DNA from: an uncultured Prevotellaceae bacterium
GTDB lineage: Bacteria > Bacteroidota > Bacteroidia > Bacteroidales > Muribaculaceae
NCBI GenBank assembly: GCA_900316835.1
Contig: ONEL01000011.1
Span: 1-64,000, forward strand
DNA length: 64,000 bases
Direction: 5' to 3'
Shown: piece by piece, positions 23,926 to 31,247 of the stretch
Position numbering within the stretch: position 1 is the stretch's first letter
How the letters are laid out: the number at the start of each line of letters is the position of its first letter
Notes under the pieces: generated by a model
What the model saw: only the letters and a program-made list of their open reading frames with translations
What the model was told of the DNA's origin: nothing
The model's database searches: none
Position numbers and translations under genes: made by a program

Positions 23926-24471
23926 TTAATACTGGAAAAACATGGCTCCCGGTGCGTCGGGATTCTTGATGCGTCGGACGATGATTTCGCCGCTGTGCAT
24001 AGGGTAGGCCAACTTGGGCGTGCAACCCACGGCGAGGATAATCACCTTCACGTTGTCGCTCTCAATGTGGACATACTTCAAGTTCCAGTTCTTGCTCAAG
24101 TCCACAGTGTCGAGTTTACTTTCTCCCAGCCACAGTTTCTCAAGGTTGGGGAACAAGGCGAGGTCTTCGTAGGTTGATACCTCAAACATGTCTGTGCGGT
24201 ACTGCGTGAGGATGAGTGACTTAACAGAATCGGCCTCAACCCTTGAGATGTGGCCGTCGCCATCGGTGTCGCCTTTGAGCAGTGCGCGCCGCTCAATGTT
24301 GCGGTCGGCAAAGGTGAGACTTTGCGCACCCGCTTTGAAGGCGAAAAAGGCGCATAGGAAAATAATGAAAAATATCAAGAACACTATCCAACTTTTTCGG
24401 CTCGGCCTGGAAAGCGACAATATTTCTTGTTCAATGGGGAGGTGTTCGATTTGTTGATTGCAATCTTCCAT
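23926..24471 (-). CDS. Membrane-anchored protein with EF-hand-like loop and leucine-rich segment
   Basis: A 181-residue protein, first gene of the operon. One membrane helix (about residues 29 to 50) follows a short cytosolic part. The outside part has an EF-hand-like loop DTDGDGHISRVEAD (about 70 to 83), a leucine-rich stretch (NLEKLWLGESKLDTVDLSKN) and a final strand-rich end. Such calcium-loop plus LRR stubs are common in Bacteroidales surface proteins. The gap to the next gene is only 12 bases. Confidence 0.75.
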   Translation of the reverse strand: MEDCNQQIEHLPIEQEILSLSRPSRKSWIVFLIFFIIFLCAFFAFKAGAQSLTFADRNIERRALLKGDTDGDGHISRVEADSVKSLILTQYRTDMFEVSTYEDLALFPNLEKLWLGESKLDTVDLSKNWNLKYVHIESDNVKVIILAVGCTPKLAYPMHSGEIIVRRIKNPDAPGAMFFQY

Positions 24472-24890
24472 ATCGTTATTGGTAGGATTCTATGTAACAA
24501 ACATATAGCTCAACATATAGGAAGAATCCAGATTGGCCTAAACGAAGAGCGCATGATAATCGCAAATGTATAATAATATTTTGAAAATCAGTGCTTTTTG
24601 GCTGGATTTTTTAAGGTTGCAACAGCAAAACTACTCAAATTGTCACATTTCTGACTAAACACATAAGATGGTGTATTAACTTTTTCATAAGCGTTTGGTT
24701 TTAATAGTAAATAAATTAGGTTATACGAAGCAAAAGTGGCACACTCCAGCCGTAGCCGGAATGTGCCGTATGAGGTTGTTTTTAAACCTATCCTATAAAA
24801 TTGTGGAGGACAATAATGTGCTGCTAATCAGTGTCTTGTGTAAATTGTGCGAGTCAAACGTCAGTTGGGTGTTATATTGACAATCGCGCA
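24472..24890. other. Intergenic region
   Basis: Nothing clearly coding. Upstream of the operon lies an imperfect stem GGATTCT/AGAATCC (about 24487-24530). A stronger hairpin with arms GGCACACTCC and GGAATGTGCC (24738-24767) precedes a T-rich stretch, resembling a plus-strand terminator or a leftover element. The small plus-strand frame at 24695-24880 overlaps this hairpin and looks spurious. Confidence 0.5.
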
Positions 24891-25235
24891 TCATAAAGCA
24901 TTAAGATAGTTCTCAACTTGTTGTTTAAGAATTGGCAAGTCATTAACATAAGTGTCCCAGACAAATTTAGGACTGGCGATATAGTAACCATGAACTAACA
25001 CGTTGCGCATGTCAATAATGTCGCGCCATGGGGTGTCTTGGTTTTCATCACGAAATTCTTTGGTCAGCATATTTGCCGCCTCTCCAATAATCATGATGTT
25101 ATAGACAACAGCATGAAAGCACATTCTGTTATTTGTCATATCTTCAAACGTTTTTCCATCCAAAAACTGGAAAACATTTTCAATACACTCAAGAATGTGT
25201 TGAAGTCTGTCCTTATCTTTAGATTGCTCTCTCAT
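24891..25235 (-). CDS. hepT: HepT-like HEPN toxin
   Basis: A 114-residue all-helical HEPN (DUF86) protein. The RNase motif R-x4-H-x-Y reads RNVLVHGY (about residues 82 to 89). Family members cleave RNA and are held inactive when the partner nucleotidyltransferase attaches AMP to the Tyr of that motif. Its start overlaps the end of the mntA-like gene by 17 bases, the standard antitoxin-first order of MntA-HepT modules. It is intact and is likely a stress or phage-defence toxin. Confidence 0.9.
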   Translation of the reverse strand: MREQSKDKDRLQHILECIENVFQFLDGKTFEDMTNNRMCFHAVVYNIMIIGEAANMLTKEFRDENQDTPWRDIIDMRNVLVHGYYIASPKFVWDTYVNDLPILKQQVENYLNAL

Positions 25236-25518
25236 AGATTAATTGTCTATCGTAGTTTGCATCCTCAGCAATCAGTGGACGCATGGTGCCGTCTTCAACA
25301 AGATCAACATCTCGACCAAGCTTCTCCTTTAACTCTCTCCACATTCGGGCGTAAGCTAAAAGTCCGATTGCCGTACTATGGTCAAATTCAACAAGGATGT
25401 CTATGTCACTATCGGGGGTCTCCTCGCCACGAGCGAAAGACCCGAATAGCCATGCTTTCAAGACGGGTTGTGTCTTGAAATACTCGGCGATTGTCGTTTT
25501 GATGTCTTCCGTACTCAT
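25219..25518 (-). CDS. mntA: MntA-like minimal nucleotidyltransferase antitoxin
   Basis: A 99-residue minimal nucleotidyltransferase. The motif GSFARGEETPDSDIDILVEF (about residues 26 to 45) gives the G-S-x(n)-D-x-D active site, with a third Asp in GRDVDLVEDG. It should use ATP to AMPylate the HepT Tyr. It has an exact TTG-N19-TATCTTTG promoter at 25547-25576. Confidence 0.9.
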   Translation of the reverse strand: MSTEDIKTTIAEYFKTQPVLKAWLFGSFARGEETPDSDIDILVEFDHSTAIGLLAYARMWRELKEKLGRDVDLVEDGTMRPLIAEDANYDRQLIYERAI

Positions 25519-25546
25519 GATAAATAAAACCTAATATACCATAATG

Positions 25547-25576
25547 CAAAGATAAAAACAATTTTCAAAACTGCAA
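25547..25576 (-). promoter_or_regulatory. Promoter of the MntA-HepT operon
   Basis: Minus strand TTG (25576-25574), 19 bases, TATCTTTG (25554-25547). The start codon lies 28 bases past the -7 box. Confidence 0.75.
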
Positions 25577-25600
25577 TCAAAATAGCAAAAAATATTGAGC

Positions 25601-25903
25601 TTATTCCGATTTTTGCCTTATCTCATAATTAATAATCTTTCGCCTGTTCTCGATGACGATGCCCTTGTAGTCGCGGCCCACGGGCTGTCCCATGAGGTTG
25701 TAACGCTGGCTGCTCTTGGACTTGGTGGTGGCGCTGATATCCACAATGTGGGTAGGAGTTGTCGGTTCTAAGAAGATTTTGAGCATGGGCATGCCGTTTT
25801 CCCCGTCCTGCACCCACACTTCCTCTGTGCGACCTGCTTGCAACGCCGTGGCAATCGTGCCGTCGGCAATTTGCTCGTCATTAAAAATTAGTCTCGTTGT
25901 CAT
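25601..25903 (-). CDS. Small chimeric ORF: type-D-like start with a sorting-tail-like end
   Basis: A 100-residue protein. The start MTTRLIFNDEQIADG occupies the same position after the hairpin as the type-D ORFs (MAMSLTIDGAQ) and shares their spacing and M-x-x-x-L-x-I pattern. The last 45 residues (SSQRYNLMGQPVGRDYKGIV, then IENRRKI) resemble the C-terminal sorting tails of secreted Bacteroidales proteins, but there is no signal peptide. It looks like a fusion or an insertion of a tail-encoding fragment into a separator ORF. Function unknown. Confidence 0.6.
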   Translation of the reverse strand: MTTRLIFNDEQIADGTIATALQAGRTEEVWVQDGENGMPMLKIFLEPTTPTHIVDISATTKSKSSQRYNLMGQPVGRDYKGIVIENRRKIINYEIRQKSE

Positions 25904-25917
25904 TATTGCATAAAATT

Positions 25918-25970
25918 AGCGGTTGGTTACTCCGCAAGGGTAAACCAACCGCTTGATGCCTTAATGAACG
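25918..25970 (-). repeat. Left-border hairpin upstream of the chimeric ORF
   Basis: Arms at 25940-25953 and 25918-25930 (GGTTGGTT against AACCAACC) pair with one bulged base. The inner part of the stem differs from that at 20416-20451 while still pairing. The conserved left-border block is degenerate here (CGTTCATTAAGGC). It is the last recognisable unit on this side. Confidence 0.65.
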
Positions 25971-26053
25971 TTACGGATATATTGGAATATTACAATTCAA
26001 TCACATGGGTAGCACATCAGGCTTTTTGTTTCGCTCAGTCTAAGGGTGGTCAA

Positions 26054-27400
26054 CTACATTGCCCAGACTAACATACCAGCGCAGATGATAACACCAGTGA
26101 CTAAAAGATCGATGAGGCAATAGCCCATGATATCTCTCGCGTCAAGGCGAGCTATAGCCAGGGCAGGGAGAGCCCAGAATGGTTGGATGAGATTAGTCCA
26201 TGCGTCGCCCCACGAAATGGCCATGCCTGTCAAGCCGGGGTCTACACCGAGGCTAGCTCCAGCGGTGAACATAACTGGTGCTTGCACAGCCCAATGACCT
26301 CCGCCACTGGGTACAAACAGGTTGAGCACTGCGGCACACAGGAAAGTGAGCAGGGGGTAGGTGACGGAATTGCTGATTTGGATGCAAGCTTGTGCCAAGA
26401 CTCCACCTAAACTTATTCCACTCACGCCGATGCCTGTGACGATGCCCATGATGCCGGCATAGAAAGGAAATTGCAATATGATTCCCGCGGCACCCGAGGT
26501 CGCCTTTCCAAAGGCGCGCACATAGTCGACTGGCGTGGGGTGTAGCACAAGACCCAGTGCGAGGAATATCATTATTACTGCACCCAGGTCTAAACTAGCA
26601 TCGTTCACGCCAAGATGTATCACGAGATAGGCGACAAGCATCAGCGCCACGAGCCATGAGAGTAATTTGCTTTGCTCGAGTCGCTGTGCAGGCGTCTTTG
26701 TTGAGGTGGAAGTGCTAGTCGTGGTGTTGTCATCGTCCTTCAGAAGGGCAGGGTCGATAGAGAGAATGCCTCGCTTGGGGTGCATCAAAGTGTTAGCTAT
26801 GGTGATACCAATTATCACCAGCAGCACAATCACGAGATTGTGCCAGTTGAGGATGGTTTGCGCAACAGGCACAGGGTTGATTAGCGCACCATTGGTAGCC
26901 TTTGCGAGAGCCTCGCCGGGCGTAGCCATTGTGAGGGGGATGGAGCCTGAAATGCCGGCATGCCACACAACGAAGCCACTGTAGGCCGATGCGATAAGAA
27001 GTCGATAATCGACGTCGGAACGCTGACGTGCTATTGCTTTAGCAAACACAACGCCCACGATTAGTCCAAATCCCCAGTTGAGCCAGCACGAGAGTGCCGA
27101 CACAACGGTCACAAGTGCTATTGCCGCTGGTGCACTCTGTGGCAAGCTAGCCATCGCATTGATCGCACGCTTGATAACTGGTGCCGCCGCTAGTGTTGAG
27201 CCACACACAAGAACCAGAGCCATCTGCATGGCAAATTCCAACAAGTTCCATACTCCGCCACCCCAGTGTTCAACCACTTCAAGGGGAGTCTGATGACACA
27301 ATGGCATCGCCACCAATGCCGCCACAAAGGTGAGCAGTATGGCAAATATAAATGGTTCAGGTAACCAACGTTGTACTAATCGCACGCAGAATTTAATCAT
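26054..27400 (-). CDS. atoE: Short-chain fatty-acid transporter (AtoE family)
   Basis: From the ATG at 27400 this is 448 residues. I chose it because homologues begin at the motif RLVQRWLPEPFIFAI. About twelve membrane segments are visible. Conserved pieces include ALSCWLNWGFGLIVGVVFAK near 110 and the C-terminal FVPSGGGHWAVQAPVMFTAG and SWGDAWTNLIQPFWALP, all typical of the AtoE family, thought to import short-chain fatty acids such as butyrate or acetoacetate. A Ser/Thr run (about residues 228 to 240, TTTSTSTSTKT) forms a loop not usual in the family. It stands alone and marks the right end of the accessory region. Confidence 0.9.
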   Translation of the reverse strand: MIKFCVRLVQRWLPEPFIFAILLTFVAALVAMPLCHQTPLEVVEHWGGGVWNLLEFAMQMALVLVCGSTLAAAPVIKRAINAMASLPQSAPAAIALVTVVSALSCWLNWGFGLIVGVVFAKAIARQRSDVDYRLLIASAYSGFVVWHAGISGSIPLTMATPGEALAKATNGALINPVPVAQTILNWHNLVIVLLVIIGITIANTLMHPKRGILSIDPALLKDDDNTTTSTSTSTKTPAQRLEQSKLLSWLVALMLVAYLVIHLGVNDASLDLGAVIMIFLALGLVLHPTPVDYVRAFGKATSGAAGIILQFPFYAGIMGIVTGIGVSGISLGGVLAQACIQISNSVTYPLLTFLCAAVLNLFVPSGGGHWAVQAPVMFTAGASLGVDPGLTGMAISWGDAWTNLIQPFWALPALAIARLDARDIMGYCLIDLLVTGVIICAGMLVWAM

Positions 27401-27505
27401 TTTAGATAAAAAAAATTTGAAATTATTGAAAAGATGTTTTAGTCTTGGGTTAGTGGGGTGCAAAGTTAGTGAATTTCTTTAGAACATCAATAAATATGCA
27501 AGGAA

Positions 27506-27527
27506 AAAGCCAGTGCACGCTGGCTTT
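27506..27527. other. Hairpin between divergent genes
   Basis: Arms AAAGCCAG and CTGGCTTT with a 6-base loop. It lies between the divergently transcribed atoE and PI-PLC genes and so is not a normal terminator site; it could be a 5'-leader structure of atoE or an operator. Confidence 0.4.
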
Positions 27528-27576
27528 GTGGCAGGCTTTTGTCCAATGAGGTGTAGAAAGATTTAAGGCGAAAAGG

Positions 27577-27607
27577 TTTAATATTGTAAAAAAATGTTGT
27601 ATCTTTG
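27577..27607 (+). promoter_or_regulatory. Promoter of the PI-PLC-like gene
   Basis: TTTA (27577-27580), 19 bases, TATCTTTG (27600-27607). This gives a leader of about 95 bases before the ATG at 27708. Confidence 0.65.
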
Positions 27608-27707
27608 CAAAAAATACGCATGTGAAAATGAAAAACACTGCATGTAGCATTGTTTAATTAAGATTTTCACATTATTCAGTGAATATTTATTGAAGTCTCT
27701 AAAGCAG

Positions 27708-28958
27708 ATGAAAATCAATCTAAAACAAAAAACATGGAGTCACTTCGTTTTTGGAACACTCACAATGCTATGCGCCTTTGGGCTGGGGAGCTGTGACGAA
27801 GAAAACGGACTGCCTTACTACGATGAAAATTCGCTCGACGTGCCCTATCTATTCTCCGAAGGGTATCAAGACCAAATCCAGTATCCTTATGAACTGGCTA
27901 CACCGTTAACCGACTGGCTGTCGCTCGTGCGCGACGATGTGAAAGTGTGTAAGTTAAGTATTCCCGGCACTCACGACAGCATGACGGGCATGGGCTTCTA
28001 CACCCCAGTTATTAAGTACTTTTCTAACATCATGGCAATTAGTCAGGTGTCAACCTTTGACGAGCAGATGTCGAATGGTATTCGTTTCTTCGACTTCCGC
28101 CCGGTGGTGGCTATCGACACCCTCGCCCAGAAGCCTGAAGACAGGCAAATCCTGCGCTTGGCACACGGCTTTACCGAGGTGGATGTGACGCTCGAGGAAT
28201 CCATCGACTGGATGCAGCAGTTCCTTAAGTCGCACCCATCGGAGTTCTTTATTGTAAAAATACAAGCCGACAATGGCATGGAGAGCCAGCAAAACTGGAC
28301 TGTATTGCTCAACAAAGTGCTTTCGATGCCCAAGTACCAGGGGCTCTTTGTCGAGAGTTGGCGACCCGATATCACTGTGGGTGAGATGCGAGGCAAGATA
28401 TTGTGGCTCAGTCGTTACGATTTGCGCCCTGTTAACCCCGCCTTCCACTATCCTGTCGCTTATTGTGACTGGCCCGACGAGGATCCCGACGTGGATGAGG
28501 AGGTGCATCCCGAGCAACAGCGCAGTTGCGCCATCTACAACATGGAAGACCCGAGCATCAAAGCCACGCTCTATAAACAAGACTACTACAAGACAACAAG
28601 CGAGAAGCGCATGGCGACTAAGATTGCTACTGTGCTAGCTATGATGACTAGCGCGCGCGAGGCTACCGCAAGCGACGAGAACATCTGGATTGTGAACCAC
28701 TGTTCGGCTTATACCGAGGTGTCGGCGCGAGGCTATATCACTAATGCCTCTAACTTGCATCCCAAGGTGATTGAAGAACTGCTGGCACACGAGGGCACGG
28801 TGGGCATAATGCCCATGGACATGTCGTGTCATGACTACGTGCATTGTATTATCAACGGAGGCACTCCCTACACAAGCGACTACCTCTATGGTTTCTATCC
28901 GCGCAGTCAGTCGCTGACCAATCTGCTTGTCATGTCGAATAAGAAATTTTTTAAATAA
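27708..28958 (+). CDS. PI-PLC X-domain lipoprotein
   Basis: From the ATG at 27708 this is 416 residues (an upstream TTG would add 6). The signal peptide ends in the lipobox LGSC. The PI-PLC X domain covers about 65 to 400. The first catalytic His is in SIPGTHDSMTG and the second in RLAHGFTEVD; FDEQMSNGIRFFDFRP is the usual region between them, and FFIVKIQAD the later conserved strand. Bacterial PI-PLCs cleave phosphatidylinositol or GPI lipids to cyclic inositol phosphate. It probably sits on the outer surface. Its closeness to an inositol-lipid synthesis cluster suggests turnover of the cell's own lipids or of host ones. Confidence 0.87.
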   Translation: MKINLKQKTWSHFVFGTLTMLCAFGLGSCDEENGLPYYDENSLDVPYLFSEGYQDQIQYPYELATPLTDWLSLVRDDVKVCKLSIPGTHDSMTGMGFYTPVIKYFSNIMAISQVSTFDEQMSNGIRFFDFRPVVAIDTLAQKPEDRQILRLAHGFTEVDVTLEESIDWMQQFLKSHPSEFFIVKIQADNGMESQQNWTVLLNKVLSMPKYQGLFVESWRPDITVGEMRGKILWLSRYDLRPVNPAFHYPVAYCDWPDEDPDVDEEVHPEQQRSCAIYNMEDPSIKATLYKQDYYKTTSEKRMATKIATVLAMMTSAREATASDENIWIVNHCSAYTEVSARGYITNASNLHPKVIEELLAHEGTVGIMPMDMSCHDYVHCIINGGTPYTSDYLYGFYPRSQSLTNLLVMSNKKFFK

Positions 28959-28979
28959 TCAACGTGCTTTAGTATCGAG

Positions 28980-29843
28980 ATGAAACAGTTTAGACATTAT
29001 ATATCACATTTTTTCCGTGTGGCAATGGTGGCTGTGGCAATAGCGCTTTTGACACCTGCCATAGGGGCACAGGAGAACAAGAACTTGAAGCTTCACAGTG
29101 AGAATGGCATGTTGAACCACCTCTCGGTGGGACTTCAGACTGGCTTAGGTGGAACGGGTATCGATGTGGCGATGCCTTTACATCGCATCGTTACAGTGCG
29201 TGCCGGTATTGTGGGAAACGCATTTGGCGATATCAAGTTCAAGGCCATTAACACCGCAAGCGAAATCACGCAGATGCAGCTTGTGGAAGATGACGCCGTC
29301 AAGCAAGCAAAGATGATCGACAAGGTGGAACTTGCCATCAAGCCACGTTTCTGGAATGCGTTTATTATGGCTGAAGTACATCCTTTCCCCACACCATTCT
29401 ATTTCTCAGCTGGTCTTTTTGCCGGCAACCGCACTTTCCTGCACTTCCGCAACACTAACGAGGGAGCGTTAGAGTCGCTCTACGATGCCAATAAAAAGGT
29501 TGAAGACTACAACGCGCTGTACCATACCAACTATCCACCCGTGGGACTCAAGTTTGGTGACTATGTGTTTACCGCTGATGAGAACTACAACATCGATGTG
29601 AAGATGAGAACATGGGCTGTGAAACCCTATCTGGGTATAGGATTTGGGCAAAGCATGGCACGTCATCACCGCTTGAGTGTCGCTGTTGATGCGGGTCTTC
29701 TGTTCTGGGGTTCGCCACAGTTTGTCTTTAACAATGGTAAGAAAATTAAATCTACCTCAAAGGAATCGGGCATTACACACTTTATCTCGTGGTTTAGTGC
29801 TTACCCCATGATACAAATACGCCTAGCCTACAAGATATTTTAA
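28980..29843 (+). CDS. Outer-membrane beta-barrel protein
   Basis: A 287-residue protein, 21 bases downstream of the PI-PLC-like gene and probably co-transcribed. The signal peptide ends near IGAQ (residue 30). Alternating strands such as FWNAFIMAEVHPFPTPFYFS, AVKPYLGIGFGQSMARHHRL and MIQIRLAYKIF (with C-terminal Phe) indicate an outer-membrane barrel of about ten to twelve strands. Function unknown; pairing with a lipase-like gene suggests an envelope role. Confidence 0.8.
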   Translation: MKQFRHYISHFFRVAMVAVAIALLTPAIGAQENKNLKLHSENGMLNHLSVGLQTGLGGTGIDVAMPLHRIVTVRAGIVGNAFGDIKFKAINTASEITQMQLVEDDAVKQAKMIDKVELAIKPRFWNAFIMAEVHPFPTPFYFSAGLFAGNRTFLHFRNTNEGALESLYDANKKVEDYNALYHTNYPPVGLKFGDYVFTADENYNIDVKMRTWAVKPYLGIGFGQSMARHHRLSVAVDAGLLFWGSPQFVFNNGKKIKSTSKESGITHFISWFSAYPMIQIRLAYKIF

Positions 29844-29914
29844 TGCGTCCACAAGCTCTTGCCACCTAGAGGTGGCAATGGTGTAATTGACTGGAAATAG
29901 TTTTATATGAGACG

Positions 29915-29950
29915 AACCTAGGATGCCGGCTGTGACATCCTAGGTTTTAT
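29915..29950 (+). terminator. Terminator of the PI-PLC / barrel operon
   Basis: AACCTAGGATG, 10-base loop, CATCCTAGGTT, followed by TTAT. A perfect 11-bp stem about 70 bases after the stop. Confidence 0.8.
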
Positions 29951-29997
29951 ATTAACGTGAGCGTTGTTATTAAATTTGTCATTTTTAATCATTACTT

Positions 29998-30110
29998 TAG
30001 CAACTCCCCCTCTAAGTTAGAGCGGGTCGGGGGAAGTATGTCACCTCATTTGATAGTTATCATACTCCTCAGTCGCTCCGCGACAGCTCCTCTATCTTAG
30101 AGGAGCAGCC
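29998..30110. repeat. Bacteroidales-type intergenic palindromic repeat
   Basis: Contains CCCCCTCTAAGTTAGAG, GTCGCTCCGCGAC and GCTCCTCTATCTTAGAGGAGC-like stems, the last spanning about 30088-30108. Similar strings are familiar from intergenic regions of Bacteroidales, where they occur in many copies. Only one copy lies in this window. Confidence 0.5.
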
Positions 30111-30140
30111 TGATATACAGCTGTTTATTTTCGTAGCAAC

Positions 30141-30174
30141 TGAGGGTGTGCCAATTTTTTTTGGCACACCCTCA
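30141..30174 (-). terminator. Stem-loop downstream of tRNA-Gly
   Basis: TGAGGGTGTGCCAA (30141-30154) and its complement (30161-30174): a perfect 14-bp stem starting 14 bases past the tRNA 3' end. The U-run is weak. Confidence 0.6.
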
Positions 30175-30187
30175 ATTCTAAAACTAG

Positions 30188-30260
30188 AGCGGTAGACGGG
30201 GCTCGAACCCGCGGCCCTCAGCTTGGGAAGCTGATGCTCTACCAACTGAGCTACTACCGC
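30188..30260 (-). tRNA. tRNA-Gly (anticodon CCC)
   Basis: A complete cloverleaf on the minus strand. The acceptor stem is GCGGTAG paired with CTACCGC. The D-arm contains AGCTCAGTTGGTAGAGC. The anticodon stem is TCAGC/GCTGA with loop TTCCCAA (anticodon CCC). The T-arm contains GGGTTCGAGCCCC. The discriminator base is T and CCA is not encoded. It reads GGG glycine codons. Confidence 0.95.
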
Positions 30261-30341
30261 ATTATATGTGTTTCTTTTTCACAGGTGGGGGGGGCGCTTG
30301 TCGTTTTTCTTGGCGCTTCGTGCTGTGTGATAATTTCAAGT

Positions 30342-30719
30342 TTATTCAGCCTTCTGGATGCTGATGACGCTATCGCCGTTAGTTGCTGTCTTTATATACT
30401 TAATGGTAATCTTGTCGTCAATCGACCAGTTATAGAACAATTCGCTATTGTTGCGGTCAAGTTGTGGATAAGAGAATTCTATAGTGCTGTCGGGCGAAAC
30501 TTCTACCCACACGCTGTTCATCGCGCCATCCATTACTTTTCCTGTGATGGTGAGCACGTTAGCGTTGCTATCGGCTGGCTCTGTGACCACTTTGGCTGGG
30601 ATAACCACAGTGTCGAGAGTGTCGCTGTGCTTTGTCTCGTTGCTACATCCCTCGAGCGTTGTGCCAATTGTTATTGACGCAACCACAAGTGCCAGCGCTG
30701 AAAGTAGAATTTTTTTCAT
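30342..30719 (-). CDS. Small lipoprotein
   Basis: From the ATG at 30719 this is 125 residues. The lipobox LEGC is at about residue 25, followed by SNETKHSD. The mature part has NVLTITGKVMDGAMNSVWVE and a strand-rich end, compatible with a small OB-like or beta-sandwich fold. Function unknown. The longer frame starting at 30779 has no signal-like N-terminus and overlaps the -7 box at 30749-30756, so I use the shorter start. Confidence 0.8.
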   Translation of the reverse strand: MKKILLSALALVVASITIGTTLEGCSNETKHSDTLDTVVIPAKVVTEPADSNANVLTITGKVMDGAMNSVWVEVSPDSTIEFSYPQLDRNNSELFYNWSIDDKITIKYIKTATNGDSVISIQKAE

Positions 30720-30748
30720 TGTTCCTGCTGAATTATTTAAAAGCGATG

Positions 30749-30778
30749 CAAAGTTATACTTTTTAGCTGAATGTAGCA
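30749..30778 (-). promoter_or_regulatory. Promoter of the lipoprotein gene at 30342-30719
   Basis: TAACTTTG (30756-30749) on the minus strand with a TTG 19 to 20 bases upstream. The start codon is 30 bases past the box. Confidence 0.6.
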
Positions 30779-30805
30779 AGAAAAAGTTGTTATAAAAATT
30801 GTGTT

Positions 30806-31141
30806 TTATATTTGTGTTAAGAGTTTGTCAATGCCAATTTTTTTGCAAACGTGGTTGAGAAGAGCTATTTCGGCATCATCGACTTTATTGTCGCTGTCGA
30901 TAAGTTCTACCATCAGTTGAGCAAGTTCAAGTTTTTTATCATCGGTCATGCCCGTTAGCACTTCCACGGCGTGCTCGCACTTGAGCCCGTGTCCCACGAC
31001 AAATGTGGAGTGGTCGATTTGCAGCCTGTGGCAGATGTGGTTGAAAGTTATCATCTCCTCATAGGCTATCTGGCTATCGGAGTTTGCCATTTCTATTAGC
31101 AGGCTCACAATGGCTATTTTCTCTTGATTAGTAAACTTCAT
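30806..31141 (-). CDS. TerB-like small helical protein
   Basis: From the ATG at 31141 this is 111 residues, all helical. Two acidic helix-loop segments, EMANSDSQIAYEEMITFNHI and ELIDSDNKVDDAEIALLNHV, are related to each other and match the TerB-like pattern (small acidic repeats with Asp-rich loops that may bind metal). It lies between the MIPS terminator and a lipoprotein gene. A cytoplasmic role in envelope stress or metal sensing is guessed from the family. Confidence 0.7.
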   Translation of the reverse strand: MKFTNQEKIAIVSLLIEMANSDSQIAYEEMITFNHICHRLQIDHSTFVVGHGLKCEHAVEVLTGMTDDKKLELAQLMVELIDSDNKVDDAEIALLNHVCKKIGIDKLLTQI

Positions 31142-31151
31142 GATTGTTTCT

Positions 31152-31189
31152 AAAAAGTGAGCCTCGCACTGTGGCAGTGTAAGGCTCAC
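31152..31189 (-). terminator. Terminator of the inositol-3-phosphate synthase gene
   Basis: Minus strand GTGAGCCTTACACTG, 3-base loop, and an almost complementary arm ending GAGGCTCAC, then TTTTT. Two small mismatches in the 15-bp stem. Confidence 0.85.
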
Positions 31190-31247
31190 TATATGGATAT
31201 AAATTTAGTGTATTTTATTTTTTTAGGAATGGGACTATAAAAAGTTT

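Larger units (their letters stand above)
29844..30187. other. Intergenic region rich in palindromes
   Basis: Holds, in order, a short perfect stem TTGCCACCT/AGGTGGCAA (29860-29879), a terminator (29915-29950), a repeat cluster (29998-30110) and a terminator-like stem (30141-30174) next to the tRNA gene. No coding sequence. Confidence 0.7.

Noticed and set aside
7333..25970. Separator hairpins as integron attC sites
   Set aside because: GTTAAGC next to several stems fits the GTTRRRY core, but it lies on the wrong side relative to an RYYYAAC partner, the paired inner boxes are absent, the elements carry ORFs, and no integron integrase is in the window.
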